64,000 nucleotides of DNA from positions 1 to 64,000 of the forward strand of contig NZ_JAEPOL010000017.1 of the NCBI RefSeq assembly GCF_017642925.1, in the 5' to 3' direction. The position numbers were made by a program, and so were the translations under genes. This DNA comes from Maricaulis sp. Lineage in GTDB: Bacteria; Pseudomonadota; Alphaproteobacteria; Caulobacterales; Maricaulaceae. Shown here in pieces: positions 26,014 through 34,753 of this stretch (the stretch's first letter is position 1; each line of letters begins with the position of its first letter). The notes below the pieces were generated by a model. The model did no database searches. It had not been told where the DNA came from and saw only the letters and a program-made list of their open reading frames with translations.

Positions 26014-26609
26014 CCATCGCCCTGATCGATACCGGCTGTGCCAATATCGCCTCGGTGCGGTTTGCATTGGACCGGGCGGGGCTGGACCATGTTGTGGTCA
26101 CCGAACCGGCTGGCGCGGCGGATTGCGACCGCATCATTCTGCCCGGTGTCGGTGCGGCGGGACCGGCCATGGAGCGCCTCAAGGCGCGCGGCTGGGCCGA
26201 GACATTGCCGCAGGACGGCCGTCCGCTGATGGGTATCTGTCTGGGCATGCAGCTCCTGTTCGAGCACTCGGCCGAGGGGGATGTCGACGGGCTCGGACTG
26301 CTGCCGGGCCGGGTCGAGCGCCTGCCGCGGCCGGACGGCCTGGTCTGGCCGCACATGGGCTGGAATGCGCTGGAAGGGTTCGCCGTCGGTGAGCCGTTGC
26401 TGACCGGCATTTCGGCCGGATCCCATGCCTATTTCGTCCACGGCTACTACGTTCCCGCCGGCCGGGTGACGCAGGCCCAGTGCGACTACGGCGTTCCGGT
26501 TTCGGCGATTGTGCGCCAGGGGCAGGTCTCCGGCTGCCAGTTTCATCCCGAGCGCTCCGGAGCCGTGGGCGCGCGTATTCTTTCCAACTTTGCGAGTATC
26601 AAGGCGTGA
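26010..26609 (+). CDS. hisH: Imidazole glycerol phosphate synthase, glutaminase subunit
   Basis: HisH supplies ammonia from glutamine to HisF. The 199-residue protein has the complete class-I triad, Cys77 (GICLGMQ), His179 and Glu181 (FHPERSGA). It opens with LIDTGCANIASV and carries PHMGWN, both very like enterobacterial HisH. It overlaps hisDB by ATGA and hisA by GTGA, so translation is probably coupled. Its partner hisF is two genes downstream in the same operon. Confidence 0.95.
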   Translation: MTIALIDTGCANIASVRFALDRAGLDHVVVTEPAGAADCDRIILPGVGAAGPAMERLKARGWAETLPQDGRPLMGICLGMQLLFEHSAEGDVDGLGLLPGRVERLPRPDGLVWPHMGWNALEGFAVGEPLLTGISAGSHAYFVHGYYVPAGRVTQAQCDYGVPVSAIVRQGQVSGCQFHPERSGAVGARILSNFASIKA

Positions 26610-27340
26610 TCCTCTATCCAGCCATCGACCTTCTCGACGGCCGCGTGGTGCGGCTGCACAAGGGTGAATTCGACGCCGTCACGGATTATGGCGACGATCC
26701 CGTTGCCGTGGCCGAAAAGTTCGGCGAGGCGGGTGCCAGCTGGATCCATGTCGTCGACCTGTCCGGCGCCCGGGACGGTCAGCGCCGGCAGGGCGATACG
26801 ATCCGCGATATCTGCCGCACGGGGCTGCGCGTGCAGACCGGCGGCGGGGTGCGTTCGTCCGAGGATGTGGAAGATCTCCTGGCGATGGATGTCGAGCGGG
26901 TGATCGTCGGTTCGCTGGCGGTGACGGATCCGGAAAAAGTCGCCGGATGGCTGGCCCGCTATGGCGGCGAACACATCACGCTGGCGCTGGATGTGCGGGC
27001 GGTCGGGGGCCAGTACCGCCCGGCGCTGAAGGGCTGGACGGATCTGGCGGACACCACGCTGGTCGATGTCGTGAAGGCGTATGACGGGGCGAAATTGCGC
27101 CACGCACTTGTCACGGACATCGGACGTGACGGTGACCTTTCTGGCCCGAATGTGGGACTTTACCGCTACATAAGTGCCCAATTCCGTGACATTGCCTGGC
27201 AGGCCTCCGGTGGTATCGCGTCCCTGGAGGATATCACGGCCGTGCGGGATGCGGGTGTTGCCGGGGCGATTTCCGGCAAGGCTTTGTATGAAGGCCGGTT
27301 TTCTCTTGCGGAGGCGTTGATATGCTCGCAAGACGGATAA
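26606..27340 (+). CDS. hisA: ProFAR isomerase
   Basis: HisA opens the ribose ring of ProFAR to give PRFAR, the substrate of HisF-HisH. The 244-residue TIM barrel has the catalytic aspartates in [15 protein letters not shown] (about 6-20) and [14 protein letters not shown] (about 171-184). The start is the GTG at 26606 overlapping hisH's stop; the frame continues open upstream, but that part is hisH sequence in another frame. The ring-closing segment [13 protein letters not shown] is conserved. It overlaps hisF by 19 bases. Confidence 0.94.
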   Translation: MILYPAIDLLDGRVVRLHKGEFDAVTDYGDDPVAVAEKFGEAGASWIHVVDLSGARDGQRRQGDTIRDICRTGLRVQTGGGVRSSEDVEDLLAMDVERVIVGSLAVTDPEKVAGWLARYGGEHITLALDVRAVGGQYRPALKGWTDLADTTLVDVVKAYDGAKLRHALVTDIGRDGDLSGPNVGLYRYISAQFRDIAWQASGGIASLEDITAVRDAGVAGAISGKALYEGRFSLAEALICSQDG

Positions 27341-28089
27341 TCCCCTGCCTCGATGTCCGCGATGGCCGTGTCGTCAAGGGCGTGAAATTCCGCGACCACG
27401 AGGATGTCGGCGCGATCGTCGATCTCGCCCGCCGCTATTCCGCCGCCGGTGCCGACGAACTGGTCTTCTACGACATCGCTGCCTCGGCCCGCGGGGCGAC
27501 GGTAGAGCCGGAATGGGTGAGCCGGGTGGCGCGGGAGATCGACATTCCCTTCTGCGTCGCCGGCGGTATCCGCAGTGTCGACGATGCCCGCGCGCGCCTG
27601 TTCGCCGGGGCCGACAAGATCTCGATCAATTCCCCGGCGCTGGAAAGCCCGGACCTGATCGACCGGCTGGCGCACGAATTCGGCAGCCAGTGCGTTGTGC
27701 TGGGTGTCGACAGCCGCAAGATCGAGGGCGAATGGCGGGTGCACCAGTATACCGGCGATCCGGACAAGACCCGCACCGATGAACGCCGCACGCTGGACTG
27801 GGTCGCCGAGGGGCTTGACCGCGGCGCGGGCGAGGTCGTGCTCAACTGCATGGACATGGATGGCGTTCGCGACGGGTATGATATCGAGCAGCTCGCTGCT
27901 GTGAGGGCGATCTGTTCGACCCCCCTGATCGCGTCGGGCGGGGCTGGCCGAAAAGAACACTTCAAATCCGTGTTCGAATTGGCCAATGTCGACGGCGCGC
28001 TGGCGGCCAGCGTATTTCATAAAGGGGTCATGCAGATAGGCGATCTGAAAGCCTATCTTGCCGCCGAGGGAATCAGGGTCAGACCATGA
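27322..28089 (+). CDS. hisF: Imidazole glycerol phosphate synthase, cyclase subunit
   Basis: HisF cyclises PRFAR with HisH-derived ammonia to imidazoleglycerol phosphate and AICAR. The 255-residue barrel has the catalytic aspartate in [15 protein letters not shown] (Asp11) and the second acid in [13 protein letters not shown] (about 173-185). The segment [13 protein letters not shown] is of the enterobacterial kind. It overlaps hisA by 19 bases and hisIE by four, consistent with tight translational coupling. Confidence 0.96.
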   Translation: MLARRIIPCLDVRDGRVVKGVKFRDHEDVGAIVDLARRYSAAGADELVFYDIAASARGATVEPEWVSRVAREIDIPFCVAGGIRSVDDARARLFAGADKISINSPALESPDLIDRLAHEFGSQCVVLGVDSRKIEGEWRVHQYTGDPDKTRTDERRTLDWVAEGLDRGAGEVVLNCMDMDGVRDGYDIEQLAAVRAICSTPLIASGGAGRKEHFKSVFELANVDGALAASVFHKGVMQIGDLKAYLAAEGIRVRP

Positions 28090-28718
28090 TTGAAGCGAAC
28101 ACCCTGGACTGGAAGAAGTCCGACGGGCTCATTCCGGCCATTGTCCAGGATCATGCCACGCGCCAGGTCCTCATGCTGGGCTATATGAATGAAGAGGCGC
28201 TCGCAAAGACGGTCGAGACCGGCAAGGTGCACTTCTTCTCGCGCTCCAAACAGCGCCTGTGGAAGAAGGGCGAAACCTCGGGCCACACATTCAAGCTGAT
28301 CTCCATTGCCGCCGATTGCGACCAGGACACGCTGCTGGTCGAGGTGAAGCCGAAAGGCCCGGCCTGCCACACCGGCACGGTGAGCTGTTTCGGCGACGAT
28401 CTGGCCCCGGGCCTGGGCTTCCTGGCGCATCTGCGCGCGATCATCCGCAAGCGCAAGAAGGACAATCCCAAGGGCTCCTATGTCGGCGGTCTGATGGCGC
28501 GCGCCCCGAAACGCCCGGCCCAGAAAGTCGGCGAAGAGGGTGTCGAGGTGGCCATGGCCGCGGTGTCGGAAAGCAAGGCCGCGCTGAAAGCCGAAGCGGC
28601 CGATCTGCTCTTCCACCTCATGGTGCTGCTGGAAAGCCGCGACCTCTCGCTCGAGGATGTCGTCGGCGTGCTGCGCAAGCGTCATGCCGTGCGCGCGGAA
28701 AAGACGGGACGGAGCTAA
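28086..28718 (+). CDS. hisI: Bifunctional PRA-CH hydrolase / PRA-PH pyrophosphatase
   Basis: This 210-residue fusion does steps two and three of the pathway. Residues 1-110 are the cyclohydrolase HisI ([25 protein letters not shown], with the metal site [11 protein letters not shown]...CHTG). Residues about 125-205 are the pyrophosphohydrolase HisE ([16 protein letters not shown] and [14 protein letters not shown]). The fused form is usual in gammaproteobacteria and Bacteroidetes; most alphaproteobacteria have separate hisI and hisE. It ends the operon, and a type A repeat follows 17 bases later. Confidence 0.95.
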   Translation: MIEANTLDWKKSDGLIPAIVQDHATRQVLMLGYMNEEALAKTVETGKVHFFSRSKQRLWKKGETSGHTFKLISIAADCDQDTLLVEVKPKGPACHTGTVSCFGDDLAPGLGFLAHLRAIIRKRKKDNPKGSYVGGLMARAPKRPAQKVGEEGVEVAMAAVSESKAALKAEAADLLFHLMVLLESRDLSLEDVVGVLRKRHAVRAEKTGRS

Positions 28719-28735
28719 GCAGGGCCGAGCTGGAC

Positions 28736-28895
28736 AGGGCTCGCCCCGCCTGCGGGGGAGCTGTCCGCGAAGCGGACTGAGGGGGCGGCGCGAAGCGGCG
28801 CAGAGCGCGCCAGCGCGCACCTGTGACTCACCCCCTTCGACCTCACCCGGCCCGAGGGCCGGGCTCGGCCACTTCCCCCGCTCACGCAGGGGAAG
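28736..28895. repeat. Dispersed intergenic element, type A
   Basis: The unit starts with CGCCCCGCCTGCGGGGGAG and ends with CTTCCCCCGCTCACGCAGGGGAAG. Short cgcgaagcg and cgccagcgcg palindromes lie between. It has the same architecture as 221-380 and 30975-31140, and fills the gap between the his operon and the TonB receptor. Confidence 0.6.
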
Positions 28896-28927
28896 CCTTG
28901 GGTCTGACCTTTTTGGGGAGGCGTGAA

Positions 28928-30922
28928 ATGGCCAGAACCGGGCTTGTTGCACTGGTCGTTGCAATCGGTATAGCGGTGCCGGCCAGCGCCCAGGATGTCA
29001 TCGTCGTCACCGGCGACCGGGTCGGCGAGGTGCGCGACGCGGCGGCGCTGTCGATCGGCGTGATCGATGCGGCGGAAATCGCGGAGATCGCCGCCCAGCA
29101 TCCCGCGGAACTGCTCAACCGGGAAGCCGGTGTTTTCATCCATCGCGGCAATGGTGCGGAGCATCTCACCGCGATCCGGTCGCCTGTCCTGACGGGCGGG
29201 GCCGGGGCGGGCGGTTTTCTCTATCTGGAAGACGGGATTGCCCTGCGCGCACCGGGTTTTGCCAATGTGAACGGGCTGTTCGAGGATATCGGTCCGCTCG
29301 CCGGGGCGGTGGAGGTGCTGCGCGGGCCGGGGCCGTCGCTCTATGGTTCCAACGCCCTGCACGGTCTGGTGAATACGCGCACGCCCGACCCGGCCGCAAC
29401 GCCCTCGCGTCTCCTCGCCGAGGCCGGCAGTTTCGGGCGCTATCGCGGCGAGGCCGTGCTGGCGCGGCCGGGCGAGGCGGTGTCCTCCCTCATCGCGGTG
29501 TCCGCCCGTCACGAGGGTGGCTGGCGCGAGGCGGCCGGTCTCGATCACGTCCGCGCCCTGGTACGGGCCGACGGCGAAACGCGCGGCATCGACTGGCGCT
29601 TTACCGCCGCTCTGGTGCAGCTGAACCAGGAGACGGCCGGTTATGCCGCGGACTATCGCGACCGCGCTGTCGCCCGGGCCAATGGCGATCCGGAAGCCTT
29701 CCGCGATGCCATCGCCGGCCGGATGAGCCTCGCCCTGCGCGGTCAGGCGTCGGAGGGCTGGACCTGGTCGCTGACGCCCTACTGGCGGGCCAATGCGATG
29801 GATTTCCGCATGCATTTCTTCCCCACCGACCCGCTGGAGGAAAGCGGGCACCGTTCGGCGGGCGTGCAGGGCGCGCTGCATCGCGAGCGCGGTGCCTGGC
29901 GGATCACACTGGGCAGCGATCTGGAATGGACGCGCGGCTGGCTTTCGGAAACGCAGGAAAACCCGACGCAATTCTCCTTCGTCCAGGGCGATCATTACGA
30001 CTACGCCGTCAATGCCCGGGTGGCCGCGCTCTATGCCCGCGCCCGCTGGCAGGCGAGCGAGCGGGTGAGCCTGATCGCCGGCGCCCGCTGGGAGGCGACG
30101 CGCTTTGACTATGACAACCGTCTGGCGGACGGATCGGTGGGCCGCTATCTGCGCTTGTCCGACCGAAGCGATGATTTCTCGACCTTCGCGCCGGACTTCG
30201 GCTTTCTGTTTGAAGCATCGGAAAATGCGTCATTATTCGGCCGTGTTGCGCGCGGGGTGAGGGCGCCGCAGGTCGCCGAGCTTTACCGGCTGCAGCCCGG
30301 CCAGACGATTGCCGGGATCGAGCCGGAAACCCTGGACAGTGCGGAACTGGGCTGGCGCCAGGATATCGGCGCCGGGCGGGTCGAGATCACCGCCTTTGCG
30401 ATGGAAAAGTCGAATGTCTTCTTCCGCGATGCCGACGGTTTCAATGTCACCGATGGCGCCAGCGATCATCACGGTGTCGAGTTCGGCATCGCCTGGCCGC
30501 TGACCGGCACGCTGGAAGCCGGACTGACCGGCACCTGGGCGCGCCACACCTATGCTTTCGACCGTCCCGTCAGCGCCGCCAGCGAGGGCATCGCAAAGGG
30601 CAATGATGTCGACACGGCGCCGCGCTGGCTGTGGACCGGCCGCCTGGCCTGGACGCCCGTGTCGCAGGCGGACGTGTCGCTGGAATGGACCCATGTCGGC
30701 GCGTATTTCACCGATGCCGGCAACCTCAACACCTATGAGGGCCACGATCTTCTGACCCTGCGCGCGCAATACCGCGTCACCGGCCGCACCACCCTCTACG
30801 GCGCCATCCGCAATCTCACCGGCGAAGCCTACGCTAACCGCGCCGACTACGCCTTCGGCAATCCCCGCTACTTCCCCGGCGAACCGCGCGGTGTCACTGT
30901 GGGTGTTCGGGTGACGGGGTAG
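28928..30922 (+). CDS. TonB-dependent outer-membrane receptor
   Basis: The 664-residue protein has a signal peptide (cleavage near PASA-QDV) and a TonB-box-like segment DVIVVTGDR. The plug domain spans about 30-150 (LLNREAGVFIHRG; VEVLRGPGPSLYGSNALHGLVN), followed by a long beta-barrel. It imports an unknown ligand such as a siderophore, vitamin or oligomer; nothing here identifies it. I start at 28928 because GGGGAG lies 7 bases upstream and a good signal peptide follows. The last residue is glycine and not the usual terminal aromatic, although YFPGEPRGVTVGVRV precedes it. Confidence 0.88.
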   Translation: MARTGLVALVVAIGIAVPASAQDVIVVTGDRVGEVRDAAALSIGVIDAAEIAEIAAQHPAELLNREAGVFIHRGNGAEHLTAIRSPVLTGGAGAGGFLYLEDGIALRAPGFANVNGLFEDIGPLAGAVEVLRGPGPSLYGSNALHGLVNTRTPDPAATPSRLLAEAGSFGRYRGEAVLARPGEAVSSLIAVSARHEGGWREAAGLDHVRALVRADGETRGIDWRFTAALVQLNQETAGYAADYRDRAVARANGDPEAFRDAIAGRMSLALRGQASEGWTWSLTPYWRANAMDFRMHFFPTDPLEESGHRSAGVQGALHRERGAWRITLGSDLEWTRGWLSETQENPTQFSFVQGDHYDYAVNARVAALYARARWQASERVSLIAGARWEATRFDYDNRLADGSVGRYLRLSDRSDDFSTFAPDFGFLFEASENASLFGRVARGVRAPQVAELYRLQPGQTIAGIEPETLDSAELGWRQDIGAGRVEITAFAMEKSNVFFRDADGFNVTDGASDHHGVEFGIAWPLTGTLEAGLTGTWARHTYAFDRPVSAASEGIAKGNDVDTAPRWLWTGRLAWTPVSQADVSLEWTHVGAYFTDAGNLNTYEGHDLLTLRAQYRVTGRTTLYGAIRNLTGEAYANRADYAFGNPRYFPGEPRGVTVGVRVTG

Positions 30923-30974
30923 AGCGAGGGTTGTGGTGCATCGAAGGAAGGGCCCGATGGAGCACAGCGTCATC

Positions 30975-31140
30975 CTTCCCCTCGATGGGGAAGGTGGGCC
31001 CTCCGTAGCCTTGGCGAAGGAGGGGTCGGAAGGGGTGAAGCCCGGCGCCGACAGGTTTGCTGGAAACCTCCGACACTTCGCTGCCACCCCATCCACCACG
31101 CCTTCGGCGCGGTCCCCCTTCCCCATCAAGGGGAAGGATG
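30975..31140. repeat. Dispersed intergenic element, type A
   Basis: CCTTCCCCTCGATGGGGAAGG opens and CCTTCCCCATCAAGGGGAAGG, less its first base, closes this unit, which lies between the receptor and the serine hydrolase. The interior contains further short inverted repeats. It differs in interior sequence from the other two copies, so the family is loosely conserved. Confidence 0.5.
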
Positions 31141-31181
31141 GCGGGCGCCGGCACAATCAGGTCGCCAACCGGGAGAACCGT

Positions 31182-32375
31182 ATGAAATACTTTCTGACCG
31201 CCGCCGCAGCTGCCCTGACCCTAACAGCCACAGCCGCCGCGCAGGATTATTTCCCGCCGCGCGGCGATGCCGACTGGGAGCGGCGTGAGGCGGTGGAGAT
31301 GGGGCTGGATCCCGTTGCCTTGCAGGCGGCTGTGGACTTTGCCGTCGCCAACGAGACCGCGCCGCCGGACGGCTGGACGGGGGTCGATGTGCGCGATCTG
31401 TCTGTCATGGTGCCGCTGACCTGGGCGTTCGAGCCCTTTTCCAGCCCGGTCGGCGAGTTGCGGCCGCGCGGCGGTCCGGCGGGGATCATCCTGCGCGACG
31501 GTTATATCGTCGCCGAGTGGGGCGATCTGGAACGGGTCGACATGACCTTCTCGATCTCCAAGAGCTTCCTGTCGCACACGGTGGGCCTGGCCGTGGATGA
31601 CGGGCTGATCGCCAGCGTCGACGAGCCGGTGTCCGGCTCGGTCGAGGACTCGCGCTTTCATACCGATCACAATGCGCCGATCACCTGGGACCAGATGTTG
31701 CGCCAGACTTCGGGCTGGTGGGGCACGCTGTTCGACAAGCCGGCCTGGGCCGACCGTCCGGCGCGCGACAATCCCGCGCGCGATCTTGTTGCCGGTCCGC
31801 CCGAGCCGGGTTCTGCGTGGGAATACAATGACGTGCGCGTGAATGCTCTGGCGCTGGCTGCACTGCATGTCTGGCAGCGTCCGCTGCCGGATGTGCTGGC
31901 CGAGCGGATCATGGGTCCGATCGGTTCGTCGGGCACCTGGGAATGGCATGGCTATGAGAACAGTCATGTCGAGATCGGCGGCGAGACCATGTGGTCGGTC
32001 TCCGGCGGCGGCCATTGGGGCGGCGGCATGATGATCTCGGCCTATGACCAGGCGCGCTTCGGCCTGCTGGGGCTTCATCGCGGCAATTGGGATGGCGAGC
32101 AATTGCTGTCGGAGAGCTGGTATGAGCGCTCGCTGATGCCGACCGATGTGATGCCGTCCTACGGCTATATGAACTTCTTCCTCAATACGCCGGGCGATGA
32201 GCGCGCGGCGATCGCCGTGGAGGAGGCGCCGGCCGGAAGCTTTGCCTATCTGGGCGCCGGCGCGAACATGATCTTCATCGACCCCGAGCACGACATCGTC
32301 GCCGTGGTCCGCTGGATCGATGCCGGCCAGCGCGGCGCATTCATCCGCCATCTGATGCAGGCGGTGGAGGAGTAG
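31182..32375 (+). CDS. Secreted serine hydrolase, beta-lactamase/penicillin-binding fold
   Basis: The 397-residue protein begins with a signal peptide (FLTAAAAALTLTATAAA-QDY) and belongs to the class C beta-lactamase-like serine hydrolases. The SxxK motif is SISKSF (about 126), a YxN-type motif is EYNDVRVN (about 213), and the late glycine-rich GGGHWGGGM segment occupies the KTG/HxG position. Such proteins act as esterases, peptidases or carboxypeptidases; lactamase activity cannot be inferred. The ATG at 31182 is preceded by GGGAGA. A second, distantly similar hydrolase is at 40396. Confidence 0.82.
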   Translation: MKYFLTAAAAALTLTATAAAQDYFPPRGDADWERREAVEMGLDPVALQAAVDFAVANETAPPDGWTGVDVRDLSVMVPLTWAFEPFSSPVGELRPRGGPAGIILRDGYIVAEWGDLERVDMTFSISKSFLSHTVGLAVDDGLIASVDEPVSGSVEDSRFHTDHNAPITWDQMLRQTSGWWGTLFDKPAWADRPARDNPARDLVAGPPEPGSAWEYNDVRVNALALAALHVWQRPLPDVLAERIMGPIGSSGTWEWHGYENSHVEIGGETMWSVSGGGHWGGGMMISAYDQARFGLLGLHRGNWDGEQLLSESWYERSLMPTDVMPSYGYMNFFLNTPGDERAAIAVEEAPAGSFAYLGAGANMIFIDPEHDIVAVVRWIDAGQRGAFIRHLMQAVEE

Positions 32376-32394
32376 GGATTCACATCTCCGCCTT

Positions 32395-32560
32395 GTCATC
32401 CCGGCCGAATGCCCCGCGAAGGCGGGGCGCAGGGCCGGGACCCATACACGCGATGTCGGCCTGAAGCAGGCTCGATAGCAGCGACAGCTGGATGAGCACC
32501 GGGATTATGGGTCCCGGACCCCCACCCGGCTCAAGGCCGGGCATGCGTCCGGGATGACAG
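32395..32560. repeat. Dispersed intergenic element, type C
   Basis: GTCATCCCGGCCGAATGCC opens and CATGCGTCCGGGATGACAG closes the element. Inside are GGGACCCATA and its inverted counterpart TATGGGTCCCG. It lies between the convergent hydrolase and hutC genes. Confidence 0.65.
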
Positions 32561-32570
32561 CGTGGTGCGG

Positions 32571-33308
32571 CTATCCCTGCGGGCTGAAGCGTTCGGTCAT
32601 GGAGTGGCGCGAGCCGGGATGGGTGAGGCGGGCATAGGTGACAACGTCCTGGCCCTGGAAGGTGCGGCGCTCCAGCACGAGGCAGGCCGCGCCGGGCTCG
32701 ACGCCGAGACGGCGGGCCAGGTCTGCATCGGCATTGACGGCGGAGACCGTGTGTTCGGCTTCGGTCCAGGGCGCGGCGCGCAGCAGCCAGCCGCCGGGGC
32801 CTTCGGTGTCGAAACCGGCCTGGGCGGCGCCGGGCAGAAGGGCGAGATTGATCCAGCGTTCCTCGAACTCGACGATCTCGCCATCCGCCGTGTGCAGGCA
32901 TTCCACATGCTGCAGACGCGCGCCGGGCGGCAGGCGCATCGCCTTGGCGATCGCGGGCGAGGCGGGCACGGTGTCGTCGGTCTCGCAGACATAGCCATAG
33001 GTCTGGCCGCGGGCGGGAATGGCCTTGGCCATGTCGACGATTTTCAACAGGGCGGCAGGGGCGTCGGGCTGGGCCACGAAGGTCCCGGCGCGGCGGCGGC
33101 GGACCAGCAGGCCTTCCTCGGTCAGCTCACGCAGGGCGCGGTTGACCGTCATGCGGGCCGTGGTGAGGGATTGCGAGAGATCGGCTTCCGAGGGCAGGCG
33201 GTCGCCCGGCTTCCAGGCACCGGAGCGGATCTGCGCCGTGACGGCGCGCTTGATCTGGTCGTAGACCGGTCCGTGTCCGTCCAGTTCGATGGCCTCGATC
33301 TGCGGCAT
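32571..33308 (-). CDS. hutC: GntR-family histidine-utilization repressor HutC
   Basis: HutC represses hut genes and is released by urocanate. The 245-residue protein has an N-terminal GntR winged helix (VYDQIKRAVTAQIRSGAWKPGDRLPSEADLSQSL) and a C-terminal UTRA ligand-binding domain (about 95-240). The start at 33308 gives the normal family N-terminus; its ATG overlaps the hutF stop (TGATG). It is thus the second gene of a hutF-hutC operon, and the box at 34717-34730 between the divergent units is its likely target. Confidence 0.92.
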   Translation of the reverse strand: MPQIEAIELDGHGPVYDQIKRAVTAQIRSGAWKPGDRLPSEADLSQSLTTARMTVNRALRELTEEGLLVRRRRAGTFVAQPDAPAALLKIVDMAKAIPARGQTYGYVCETDDTVPASPAIAKAMRLPPGARLQHVECLHTADGEIVEFEERWINLALLPGAAQAGFDTEGPGGWLLRAAPWTEAEHTVSAVNADADLARRLGVEPGAACLVLERRTFQGQDVVTYARLTHPGSRHSMTERFSPQG

Positions 33309-34675
33309 CAGCCCCCTCCGTGCAGCAGGTCCGCAATGGCGGTGCGATAGGCGGCCAGTGCGCTGTCCCGCACCCGGGCGCGGCCTGCTGTCACCTGCGC
33401 CTGTCCGCCGACATGCACCGAGCGGACACATCCCTTGTCGCCGCAGAATATCCAGCTGTCCAGCAAGGCGTCCGCAGATCGTCCCGTCAGATGCGGATTA
33501 TCCGTGTCCAGTTCGACGAAATCGGCGCGCTGGCCGGGGGCAAGACCGGCGGCGGGCTGTTTCAGCGCCTGGGCACCGCCGGCGAGGGCGGCCTCGAACA
33601 GGGTACGGCCGCTCGAGCGGCCGGGCGCGGCGAGGGCATTGCGGCGGCGGGCGGTCAGACGGACGCCGTATTCCAGCAGGCGCAGCTCCTCGGCCAGATC
33701 GATGCGGATATGGCTGTCCGAACCGATACCGATCCGCCCGCCGGCCTCGAGATAGGCCCGTGCCGGAAAGAGACCGTCGCCCAGATTGGCCTCGGTCAGC
33801 GGGCACAGGCCGGCCACCGCGCCGGAGCGGGCGAGGGCGGTTGTTTCCTCAGCGTCCATATGGGTCGCGTGGACGAGGCACCAGTCGGCATTAACCGCGA
33901 CATGCTCCATCAGATGAGCGACCGGGCGCTGTCCCGTCGCGGCGATACAGTCTTCAACCTCTTGTGTCTGCTCGGCAATATGGATGTGGAGCGGGGCGTT
34001 TTCCACAAGTGGCAGAATGGCAGAAATATCCTTAACGGGGGCGGCGCGCAGGGAGTGCGGCGCCAGGCCCAGCCGGGCATGGGGCAGGGCTGCGACATGC
34101 TTCCGCGCGGCCTCGATGAGGGCGGCATAGCTGTCCGGATCATGCAGGAAACGGCGCTGGCCATGGCTGGCCGGAGCTTCGTTGAAACCGCTATAGCGGT
34201 AATAGACAGGCAGCAGGGTGAGGGCGATGCCGGTCGAAGCGGCGGCGGCGCAGATCCGCCCGGCCATCTCGGCACGGTCGTCATAGGGCGTGCCGTCCGG
34301 GCCGTGATGGAGATAGTGGAATTCGCCCACGGAGGTGAAGCCGCTCTCCAGCATCTCCACCTGCACCCAGGCGGCAATCGCCTCGACATGGTCCGGGGTG
34401 AGGCGGTCGTTGAAGGCGTACATCAATTGCCGCCAGGACCAGAAACTGTCCTCACCCTCGCCGCGGCGCTCGGTGAGGCCGGCCATGGCGCGCTGGAAGC
34501 TGTGCGAGTGCAGATTGGCGAGGCCCGGCACCACTGTGCCCAGCCGCGTCGCGTCCTTGGCGGGCGGTGTGCCGGGACGGATGTCGGCGATCAGGCCGGC
34601 CGCGTCGACCCGGATCGTAACGCCATCGGCCCAGCCATCGGGCAGAAGGGCGGACCGGCAATAAAATTCAGCCAT
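33308..34675 (-). CDS. hutF: Formimidoylglutamate deiminase
   Basis: HutF converts N-formimidoyl-glutamate to N-formyl-glutamate and ammonia. The 455-residue amidohydrolase has the metal motif NLHSHSFQRAMAGLTERRG (about 54-72), a later metal histidine in LHIHIAEQ and the aspartate region GIGSDSHIRIDL. Its presence together with HutG shows that this organism uses the two-step route and not direct formiminoglutamase. It is divergent from hutI and translationally linked to hutC. Confidence 0.95.
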   Translation of the reverse strand: MAEFYCRSALLPDGWADGVTIRVDAAGLIADIRPGTPPAKDATRLGTVVPGLANLHSHSFQRAMAGLTERRGEGEDSFWSWRQLMYAFNDRLTPDHVEAIAAWVQVEMLESGFTSVGEFHYLHHGPDGTPYDDRAEMAGRICAAAASTGIALTLLPVYYRYSGFNEAPASHGQRRFLHDPDSYAALIEAARKHVAALPHARLGLAPHSLRAAPVKDISAILPLVENAPLHIHIAEQTQEVEDCIAATGQRPVAHLMEHVAVNADWCLVHATHMDAEETTALARSGAVAGLCPLTEANLGDGLFPARAYLEAGGRIGIGSDSHIRIDLAEELRLLEYGVRLTARRRNALAAPGRSSGRTLFEAALAGGAQALKQPAAGLAPGQRADFVELDTDNPHLTGRSADALLDSWIFCGDKGCVRSVHVGGQAQVTAGRARVRDSALAAYRTAIADLLHGGG

Positions 34676-34716
34676 GGCGGCATGACCCCGCTGGACAGAC
34701 TCGGTTTGAGGATTTT

Positions 34717-34730
34717 ATTGTATAGACAAT
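34717..34730. promoter_or_regulatory. HutC operator-like box
   Basis: ATTGTATAGACAAT has perfect five-base arms (ATTGT/ACAAT) around four bases. It resembles known HutC sites of the form TTGTATATACAA. It lies 41 bases before hutF and 23 before hutI, so one bound repressor could block both divergent promoters. Confidence 0.75.
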
Positions 34731-34753
34731 TAGACGCATGCAAAGGCCGTCCC

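Noticed and set aside
33320-34753. Upstream extension of hutI by 478 codons
   Set aside because: The extension is antisense to hutF and precedes the normal imidazolonepropionase N-terminus; it also crosses the HutC box.
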